NCBI GenBank assembly: GCA_031267005.1
Contig: JAIRZX010000013.1
Span: forward strand, 1 to 10,486
Source of the DNA: Deltaproteobacteria bacterium
GTDB lineage: Bacteria > Desulfobacterota > Desulfarculia > Adiutricales > Adiutricaceae
Reading direction: 5' to 3'
Length of the DNA stretch: 10,486 nucleotides
This document shows positions 1 through 5,307 of this stretch, in pieces. The position numbers and the translations under genes are program-made. The notes below the pieces were generated by a model. The model saw only the letters and a list, made by a program, of their open reading frames with translations. It had not been told where the DNA came from and did no database searches. Within the stretch, counting starts at the first letter, position 1. Each line of letters begins with the position of its first letter.

Positions 1-16
1 CATGCGAACCTCCCCC
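1..16 (-). promoter_or_regulatory. Possible ribosome binding site and start codon of a gene leaving the window
   Basis: On the minus strand an ATG occupies 3-1. It is preceded by a purine-rich GGGGGAGG (16-9) ending five bases before it, which is good Shine-Dalgarno spacing. A leftward gene may therefore start here and run off the window. Only the start codon is visible, so nothing can be said about the product, and a chance match in GC-rich DNA is quite possible. Confidence 0.3.
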
Positions 17-228
17 GCCCTCCCCCGGGGACGGCTTGGGGTAGACGAGCGCCCTTCCGGAGGGACTCGCCTGTTCGCCGGAATCGTTTGAGTGCCGCCA
101 GGACCCCTTTTCCGCTGGCTGCCCGGCGCTTCTCGCGGCGCCTGCGGGAAAGGCGAAGCTCTGCGGCTTGCCGCCCGGAGGCTGAGCGGGCTGGGACCGG
201 GCTCGCCGCCACTGGACAGCGAAAATCC

Positions 229-417
229 AGGCCCGGCTCCAGGGGCTGCCTCCACCAAAACCGAGGCCCGGCTTCAGGGGCCGCCTCCAACTTAACCGAG
301 GCCCGGCTCCAGGGGCCGCCTCCACCAAAACCGAGGCCCGGCTCCAGGGGTTGCCTCCACCAAAACCGAGGCCAGCCTCCAGGGGCTGCCTCCATCAAAA
401 CTGAGGCCCGGCTCCAG
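229..417. repeat. 35-bp tandem repeat array, five full units plus a partial
   Basis: Units start at 229, 264, 299, 334 and 369, with a partial unit at 404-417. The period is exactly 35 bp. Each unit opens with a form of AGGCCCGGCTCCAGGGG and ends with a form of GCCTCCACCAAAACCG. Units differ by a few substitutions (unit 2 has CTTAACCG at its end, unit 5 starts AGGCCAGCCTCC). There are no unique spacers, so this is a minisatellite-like array and not CRISPR. The period is not a multiple of three, so it is unlikely to encode a repeat protein. Confidence 0.9.
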
Positions 418-447
418 CCTGACACAGGACTCCCCCTCCCTTGGGCC

Positions 448-661
448 CGTGAACGGATACGCTCGAATCGACGGGGGGAGCTATGGCCACTCCTTCCCTC
501 ATGAAGCATTCGACTTCGTAGGGGGTGCTGGCTTTTCGCAGTGAAATCAAATCATTAATACCACTGCGAAAACTCTCCCCCCCTCATCCGCCCTCATAGG
601 TCCCCAAGAGAGTGTCGGCAAACCAACCGCAAATGGTTCTCGCGGCGCGTATCCGTTCACG
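448..661. repeat. Perfect 15-bp inverted repeat, with a third near-copy outside
   Basis: CGTGAACGGATACGC at 448-462 recurs as its exact reverse complement at 647-661. A third, direct copy with one change lies at 871-886: GCCCGTGAACGTATAC, compared with GCCCGTGAACGGATAC at 445-460. The arms enclose about 184 bp that include the perfect hairpin at 533-572. The arrangement could be a recurrent binding site, the ends of a small non-autonomous element, or a dispersed intergenic repeat. No transposase or target-site duplication is visible. Confidence 0.6.
533..572. repeat. Perfect 11-bp inverted repeat with AT-rich loop
   Basis: TTTTCGCAGTG at 533-543 pairs perfectly with CACTGCGAAAA at 562-572 around an 18-base AT-rich loop. 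The low-GC loop stands out in GC-rich surroundings. On either strand the hairpin ends in only four U or A residues, so it is a weak candidate terminator. It could equally be an operator or the core of a small mobile element, because it sits between the 15-bp inverted repeats at 448 and 661. Confidence 0.55.
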
Positions 662-973
662 AGGGGGTGGGGGGCCAAGAAGGTAGCGGGCTCACGGAGG
701 AGGGCCTGGTAGGTCAGCAAGGGAGAGCTGGGGCGCTTGGAAAGGAAGTGTCTGGAGACGGAAGAACAGAGGTGTTGGCGGGGCGGTCGGTTTTCTCCGA
801 CACCTGCTGCCATGTGAGCAGATGCTACGGTCACGGCAAGGGCAGGGTGTTGTCTAGCCCGCCTGGCCAGGCCCGTGAACGTATACATTTTTCACAGGTG
901 AATCAATAATTTTCTTGGCGTCTACGGACTGAAGCCCCTTCGCGCGTCCGGCATTCCCCTGGCTCGAGCGCCG

Positions 974-1055
974 CTGGACGTTTCCCCGCCCGGTCGGACG
1001 CTCCCGCGCCCGGCTGGCCAGCGTTCCCGCGACCGCTGGACGCTCCCGCGCCCGG
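974..1055. repeat. Degenerate GC-rich tandem repeat of about 20-22 bp
   Basis: About four imperfect copies follow one another: GCTGGACGTTTCCCCGCCCGG, then CGGACGCTCCCGCGCCCGG, then a diverged copy (GCGTTCCCGCGACC), then CTGGACGCTCCCGCGCCCGG. Copies vary in length and sequence. No function is evident. It belongs with the other short tandem repeats in the gaps of this window. Confidence 0.5.
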
Positions 1056-1191
1056 CAATCCCTTAACTTCCGCGCCAGCTGGGCTTTTGATCGCCTAGCA
1101 GTACCGTTTTTTCCCTCCCCTTGGACCTTCGCGTCAGACAATGCCGTGTTCCAGCATCCCTTCTGACGTCCGTCCAGCCTCCGGAGCCCAG

Positions 1192-1238
1192 AAAAGCGAA
1201 GGCCCCCCTCCCGCGATGGGAGAGGGGCCTTCGCTTTT
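1192..1238 (-). terminator. Strong bidirectional intrinsic terminator downstream of cooF
   Basis: AAAAGCGAAGGCCCC (1192-1206) pairs perfectly with GGGGCCTTCGCTTTT (1224-1238). The stem continues inward as CTCCC with GGGAG after one mismatch, leaving the five-base loop GCGAT. This gives a stem of about 21 positions with a U-run on either strand. It lies 130 bases beyond the cooF stop codon and should end minus-strand transcription of the redox genes. By symmetry it could also stop transcription entering from the left. Confidence 0.85.
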
Positions 1239-1268
1239 CAGCTCGATCCTTACAGGTGGAGCTTCCGG

Positions 1269-1347
1269 CCCCTTCATAGGGAGCTTCGGGCTCCATCAGA
1301 GGGTGCCTCTGTCCCCTTCAGAGGGCGCCTCGGGCTCCTTCGGAGGG
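1269..1347. repeat. 35-bp repeat in two copies at 44-bp spacing
   Basis: The segments 1269-1303 and 1313-1347 are each 35 bp and match at 30 positions. Both begin CCCCTTCA and contain TCGGGCTCC. They lie between the cooF stop and the terminator, so they would form the 3' untranslated part of the cooF message. Each copy contains short self-complementary stretches. No function is recognised. Confidence 0.6.
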
Positions 1348-1367
1348 GGACCGGACGGGCGAAGAGG

Positions 1368-1847
1368 TCAGATCGCCTCGGCGGTGTCCTTGAGGCTCCT
1401 CGCGAAAGCCTCCCTCTTGGCCTTCACGGCGTCTATGTCCTCGATGTAGCGGAGCGCCCCGGAGGGGCAGGCAGCCGCGCAGCGGGGCTCGCCGTCGCAC
1501 TGGTCGCACTTCACGGCGGCGCGGGCCGCCTGGGAGTAGACGACGTTCCCGAAGGGGCAGACCGCGGAGCAGGCCCGGCAGCCGATGCACTTTTCGGGGT
1601 CCGAGGCCACGACGCCCCGCGAGTCGCGGGAAAGCGCCCCCGTGCGGCACACCGAGAGGCAGGGGGCGTTGTCGCATTGGAAGCAGGTGAGCGGGATCTT
1701 GGCCCCGTCCTTGAAAAAGACGAGGCTTATGCGAGCGGGAGCCGGGTAGAGCTTCGCCCAGTCGCGCGAGGCGCAGGCGAGCTCGCAGTTCAGGCACCCT
1801 ATGCAGCGCGACGGCGAGACGGAGACGGTTTTAGGCGGCGTCGGCAT
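1368..1847 (-). CDS. cooF: CooF-type four-cluster [4Fe-4S] ferredoxin, CODH electron-transfer partner
   Basis: A 159-residue cytoplasmic iron-sulfur protein with no signal peptide or membrane segment. Sixteen cysteines form four [4Fe-4S] motifs: C15/18/21/25, C55/58/63/67, C87/90/93/97 and C114/117/123/127. This arrangement is typical of the CooF/HycB/DmsB family, which shuttles electrons between an oxidoreductase and its partner. In carbon monoxide dehydrogenase systems CooF takes electrons from the CooS B/D clusters. The start at 1847 is supported by AAGGAGGG a few bases upstream on the minus strand. It overlaps the end of cooS by 17 nt, so translational coupling is likely. The second motif ends C-R-T-G where C-P is usual. 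Adjacency to cooS makes the CooF assignment firm; the downstream acceptor is not shown. Confidence 0.9.
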   Translation of the reverse strand: MPTPPKTVSVSPSRCIGCLNCELACASRDWAKLYPAPARISLVFFKDGAKIPLTCFQCDNAPCLSVCRTGALSRDSRGVVASDPEKCIGCRACSAVCPFGNVVYSQAARAAVKCDQCDGEPRCAAACPSGALRYIEDIDAVKAKREAFARSLKDTAEAI

Positions 1848-3744
1848 CGCTTCCCTCCTTCCCCGCAGGGAGGCCCAGCCCGGCGCGCTTCGACGCGATG
1901 TGGGCGTCCAGGGCCGCCGCGGCCTTGAACGGGTCCGGCTCCACGATGAAGGCCGCGCCCACGGCCTTCTTGAGGCCGTCCACCGCGAGGCCGGTGACCG
2001 TCGGGCTTCCCAGGATCATGGGCGGGAGCCCCAGGTGCGTGGTGATGCCCGAGGCCACGGCGTAGAGGCCTATCGCCGCCGCCTTCTCGGAGTACCACTC
2101 CGGGGCCGAGGCGGCCACGGGGAGCATGTCGATGTCCACGCCCACGGCGTCCGCCAGGACGGCGCAGAGGTGGATGATGCGCGAGTTGTCGACGCAGGAG
2201 CCGACGTGCAGGACCGGCGGTATCCCCAGCGCCAGGCAGAGGCCCTTGAGTCCCGGGCCGGCCAGCTCCGCCGCCTCGGGCATGAGGAGCCCCGCCTTGC
2301 CCATGGCCCCGGTGGCGCAGCCGGTCACGAGCACCAGGATGTCCTTCTTGATGAGCTCTTTGGCCATGGTCACGTGGTGGTGGTCCTGCTGGAGCTTGGG
2401 GTTGTTGCAGCCCACGATGCCCACGGCCCCGCGGAGGGAGCCGGCCTTGATGGCGTCCACCAGCGGTCCCGGGGTGCCGCCCACGGCCCCCAGGATGGCC
2501 TCGTTGGAGAAGCCGGAGAGCATGTCCACCGGCTCGCAGGGGATGTCCACGCGGGCCTGGTCGCGCCTGCCGAAGGCCTCGACGGCTATGGCCACCGCCT
2601 TGCCCGCGAGCTCGCGGGCGTTCTTGGGCGTGAAGTGGAAGCGCTCGGCCCCGGGGAAGTGGCCCTTCTCGGAGGTGGTAATGAACTTCGTGTGGAAGCA
2701 GGCCGCGACGTCGGTCAAAGACGGCATGATGCACTGGTAGTCGGCGACTATGGCCTCCACCGCCCCGGTCATGATGGTGAGTTCCGTCATCATGTGGTTG
2801 CCAGCGAGCGGCACCCCGCGGCGCATGAGGAGCTCGTTCCCGGTGCAGCACAGCCCGGCCACGTTGATGCCGGAGGCCCCTTTGTCCTTCGCGGCCTTCA
2901 CGTTGGCCGGGTCGGCGGCGGCCAGGAGGATCATCTCCGAGACCACGGGGCTGTGCCCGTGGACCAGGATGTTGACCATGTCCTTTTTGATGGCGCCGAG
3001 GTTGACGCGGGTCTTCACCGGCGCGGGGGTTCCGAAGATGATGTCGGAGATCTCCGTGGCGCTCATGGACCCGCCCCAGCCGTCGGCCAGAGACACCCGG
3101 GCCGCGTGCAGGCACAGGGACACCGGGTCGCAGTCGACGCCCATGTGGGTGCGGTGGAGCATCTCGACAGGCTCGCGGTCTATGCCCCTGGGGGTTATCT
3201 CAAGGCGGTCCCAGAGTTCGCGGCGGGCCTTGGGCACCCTGGAGAGGAACGCGAGACCCGGGCCGAAGCTCGAGTAGTCCTGGCCCAGCCTTTCCGCCAG
3301 GCGCTTGGCCACCGCCGGGGCCTCGCCCTCGGCGTCCACCCCCACCTCGGCGGCTATGCGCCTGAGCTTCGCCTCGTCGCGGATTGAGTAGCCCGGGGCC
3401 TCGCCGGAGCCGACCTCGTGGAGGACCTCGACCAGATCGCGCCCGTGGTCGGAGTGCGCGGCCGATCCCCCCGCCACGAAGCGCCCGAAGTTGCGGGCGA
3501 CCGTCAGGTCGGCGCCGGCCCCGCAGACTCCCTTGTCGCGGTCCAGCCCCGGTATGATCCGGCAGGGGCCCATCACGCACTTGGCGCAGGAGAGCCCCAT
3601 GTCGCAGACGTTGCACTGGGGGGTCTGCTTCTCCAGGCGGTCCCACGCGAGGCAGATCCCCTCCTTCCTGGCCTTGTCGATAAGGTGGCCCGCCTCGTCC
3701 TTCCAGATAGAGCACTCGGCGGCGGCCTTGAAAAACTCGCTCAT
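1831..3744 (-). CDS. cooS: Ni-Fe carbon monoxide dehydrogenase catalytic subunit CooS
   Basis: A 637-residue anaerobic CODH that interconverts CO + H2O and CO2 + 2H+ + 2e-; family length is about 630-640. C-cluster residues are visible: H262-G-H264, C300 in GLCCTGNE, C338 in YQC, C446 in GCNNP, C476 in TGCATG and C517 in GSCVDN. K554 in SEKA matches the catalytic lysine, and H97/H100 in AHSDHG the proton-relay histidines. The B-cluster is C53, C56, C61 and C74. The D-cluster has C44 and C47 (CX2C) with Ser at 52 where many CODHs have Cys, as in the Desulfovibrio vulgaris enzyme. I chose 3744 over an in-frame ATG at 3822 because AAGGAGG lies five bases upstream and the added residues do not resemble the family. 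No acetyl-CoA synthase or CooC maturation gene is in the window. Confidence 0.96.
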   Translation of the reverse strand: MSEFFKAAAECSIWKDEAGHLIDKARKEGICLAWDRLEKQTPQCNVCDMGLSCAKCVMGPCRIIPGLDRDKGVCGAGADLTVARNFGRFVAGGSAAHSDHGRDLVEVLHEVGSGEAPGYSIRDEAKLRRIAAEVGVDAEGEAPAVAKRLAERLGQDYSSFGPGLAFLSRVPKARRELWDRLEITPRGIDREPVEMLHRTHMGVDCDPVSLCLHAARVSLADGWGGSMSATEISDIIFGTPAPVKTRVNLGAIKKDMVNILVHGHSPVVSEMILLAAADPANVKAAKDKGASGINVAGLCCTGNELLMRRGVPLAGNHMMTELTIMTGAVEAIVADYQCIMPSLTDVAACFHTKFITTSEKGHFPGAERFHFTPKNARELAGKAVAIAVEAFGRRDQARVDIPCEPVDMLSGFSNEAILGAVGGTPGPLVDAIKAGSLRGAVGIVGCNNPKLQQDHHHVTMAKELIKKDILVLVTGCATGAMGKAGLLMPEAAELAGPGLKGLCLALGIPPVLHVGSCVDNSRIIHLCAVLADAVGVDIDMLPVAASAPEWYSEKAAAIGLYAVASGITTHLGLPPMILGSPTVTGLAVDGLKKAVGAAFIVEPDPFKAAAALDAHIASKRAGLGLPAGKEGSDADAA

Positions 3745-3745
3745 G

Positions 3746-3783
3746 TTTCCTCCTTCGTGAAGGATCTTGCCGCCTGAGGCGGC
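3746..3783 (-). promoter_or_regulatory. cooS leader: Shine-Dalgarno site and GC hairpin
   Basis: Reading leftward, a perfect GCCGCC-TGA-GGCGGC hairpin (3783-3769) is followed after about 14 bases by AAGGAGG and the cooS ATG at 3744. The Shine-Dalgarno decides the start. The hairpin sits close enough to influence ribosome access, but no alternative fold or ligand-binding structure is evident. Confidence 0.5.
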
Positions 3784-3965
3784 GTCCCCGCCCTCCGCGC
3801 ACCGGGTCGGCGCGGGGGGCATGAAAGGTCTCTTGGGTCGTCAGTCCGGGGCTACCCGCTCCGGAAGGGTCTAGGGGCTGTGCGCTCTGCGCGGGGAAAG
3901 GCGTCTTCGGGATCGCCTTCGGCGGAAAACTGTGCTTGGGTTCTGGCGGGGGGGGTGGCCGGCCC

Positions 3966-4084
3966 CTTAAGGTCCCTTCCGGCCTTTTCGGCCATTTTCG
4001 GATCCCTTTAGGTCATTTTAAGGTGCCTGTTATGGTCCTTTATGGTTCTTTATGGTCCTTTATGGTCCTTTTTCGGGTCCTTTC
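3966..4084. repeat. Helically phased T-tract array with perfect 10-bp tandem core
   Basis: The core is four tandem 10-bp units, TATGGTCCTT, at 4031-4070 (the second has one change). Degenerate units of 9-12 bp extend both ways, each pairing a T-run with a GGTCC- or CGG-like box. T-runs are centred near 3967, 3977, 3986, 3996, 4008, 4017, 4030, 4040, 4050, 4060, 4071 and 4082, an average step of about 10.5 bp, or one turn of B-DNA. The block ends about 220 bases upstream of the cooS start. Such phasing favours intrinsic curvature or cooperative binding on one helix face. It may also be a simple minisatellite. Confidence 0.7.
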
Positions 4085-4458
4085 GGCTGAACCCGTTGGC
4101 GTTCCGGCGGACCAGGTTCCAGCCGTAGCTTCGGGCGCTTCAAGCTCGAGGCACGGACGGCGGTTAACGGCCGGCCTGGCGGGAAACGGCTTCTGGAACT
4201 GGGAAGTGCGCCGGGCGGAGCCCGGGCCGGCGCGGGGGAAGCGGCGGGGGAGGGGGCTGGACCGGGCCTGGTTGGGCAGGGGCGGACGCGGGCAAGGCTA
4301 GCCAGCCCCCCGGAAGAGGCTTCGGACGGACGCGGGAGCGCCTCGTGCTTACGCGGAGGGCCCTCGCGCGCTCGGACGGGCCTCGGGCGGCCTCCGGCGG
4401 ACGCGGACGCGGGCGGGCAGGGGGAGGGTCGCGGCCCTTGGAAGGGAGCTTACGCCGG

Positions 4459-5307
4459 TCACGGGAGGGGAAGCCCGTCGGGGGCCTCGTAGGCGGCGGC
4501 CTTCTTAAGCTCCGAAGCCATGAGCTTTTTCCTGCACGACGGGCACGCGGCCGAGGCCGAGCCTCCGTAGAAGGCTATCTGCTCGGCGGTAAAGACCCTC
4601 GCCCCGCACTCGGGGCAGGGGGCGAGGCTGAACTCGCGGTCCCAGATCCTCCTCGCCCCGTCCTTCTCGGCGAAGGTTATCTTGCCCGTGGGGCAGCACA
4701 GGGCGCAGGCGAGGCAGCCGATGCAGGCCTCCGGCGGCTTCCGGAAGGGCCCGGTCACGGAGCGGCCGAAGCCGCGGCCGGCCAAGGCTATGGCCTCGGG
4801 GCCGTTCGCGCGGCATGCGCGGACGCAACGGCCGCAACGGACGCATCCGTCCGGGTCCTTCATGAAGCGGGGGTCGGGGGCGACGCCGTATTCGTCAGCG
4901 AGTTTCCTTATCCTCGGGGCCTTGGGGGCGCGGTTTATCAAAAGCGACAGGACGTAGCGCCTCGCGTCCATGACGGCCGGGGTGTCCGTCAAGGCCTTGA
5001 AGCCGTCGTCGCGCAGGGGGAACATGCAGGAAACGGCGAGCTGGCCGCGGATCTCGGCCACGCAGAGCCTGCACGAGCCTTCGGGGGGGAGCCCCTCGTG
5101 GTGGCACAGGGTGGGGATCTCGACCCCGCACAACCGCGCGGCCCGGAGCAGCGTGGTGCCTTTGGGAACGGAAATCCTGATGCCGTTTACGGTCCCTTCA
5201 ACCAGGAGGGGGGTTGCGCTGCGCGGGGGCTCAGGCTGCGGCGAGGCCGGGGGCGCCCCGGGCCCCCGCCCGTTTCCGGGGCGCGGGGTTTCAAGCTGTC
5301 CGGGCAT
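4459..5307 (-). CDS. Small NuoG/HydA-like iron-sulfur protein with C-terminal zinc ribbon
   Basis: A 282-residue soluble electron-transfer subunit. After a Pro/Gly-rich tail (1-33) comes a [2Fe-2S] ferredoxin domain with C68, C79, C82 and C94. A linker follows, then two [4Fe-4S] motifs, C155/158/161/165 and C195/198/201/205, and a C-terminal CX2C pair (C231/C234 and C255/C258) resembling a zinc ribbon or rubredoxin knuckle. The His-plus-three-Cys cluster (N3 type) usual in NuoG and HydA between these domains is absent: residues 118-140 have no Cys or His. There is no H-cluster or molybdopterin domain, so it resembles HoxU or the small HydA of bifurcating complexes. The start at 5307 has GAAGGAGG upstream and overlaps the NuoF-like gene by 17 nt, so it should be made in step with it. 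The exact role is inferred. Confidence 0.85.
   Translation of the reverse strand: MPGQLETPRPGNGRGPGAPPASPQPEPPRSATPLLVEGTVNGIRISVPKGTTLLRAARLCGVEIPTLCHHEGLPPEGSCRLCVAEIRGQLAVSCMFPLRDDGFKALTDTPAVMDARRYVLSLLINRAPKAPRIRKLADEYGVAPDPRFMKDPDGCVRCGRCVRACRANGPEAIALAGRGFGRSVTGPFRKPPEACIGCLACALCCPTGKITFAEKDGARRIWDREFSLAPCPECGARVFTAEQIAFYGGSASAACPSCRKKLMASELKKAAAYEAPDGLPLP

Larger units (their letters stand above)
4..1191. other. Gene-free, repeat-rich region
   Basis: I find no convincing gene here on either strand. The open frames are arginine-, proline- and glycine-rich translations of GC-rich DNA, show no recognisable domain, and one of them simply reads through a 35-bp tandem array. The region does contain the array at 229-417, a 15-bp motif in inverted copies (448-462 and 647-661) with a third near-copy at 871-886, an 11-bp perfect hairpin at 533-572, and a degenerate GC-rich repeat at about 974-1055. 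Each is listed separately. Confidence 0.6.
3745..4458. other. 714-bp gap between the NuoG-like gene and cooS
   Basis: I see no real gene here. An open frame on the plus strand translates the T-rich repeat block into a hydrophobic, repetitive peptide and then into arginine- and glycine-rich sequence, with no domain and no good ribosome binding site. The gap contains the phased T-tract block at 3966-4084, the cooS leader, and GC-rich sequence with short CGGACGCGG-like repetitions around 4285-4410. No strong terminator follows the NuoG-like gene, so read-through into cooS is possible. A separate cooS promoter is also possible, but I could not identify one convincingly. Confidence 0.6.

Noticed and set aside
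229..417. CRISPR array
   Set aside because: Units are directly adjacent at 35 bp with no unique spacers, and no cas genes are present. The same reasoning excludes the 26-bp array at 7314-7489.
1799..3387. Long open frames on both strands opposite or overlapping cooS (438 and 528 codons)
   Set aside because: They are shadow frames of a high-GC gene: Arg/Gly/His-rich, without domains, and fully covered by the clearly recognisable cooS reading frame.
3745..3822. In-frame 26-codon N-terminal extension of cooS from the ATG at 3822
   Set aside because: The internal ATG at 3744 has a strong AAGGAGG site, and the extra residues do not resemble CODH N-termini and span the leader hairpin.
3745..3960. 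CooA-type (CO-sensing CRP family) operator upstream of cooS
   Set aside because: I looked for a TGTCA/G-N6-CGACA-like palindrome and found none. A sigma-54 GG/GC promoter was also not convincing.
3936..4301. Plus-strand frame encoding a hydrophobic repetitive peptide
   Set aside because: It is the translation of the phased T-tract array followed by Arg/Gly-rich sequence, with no ribosome binding site and no domain.
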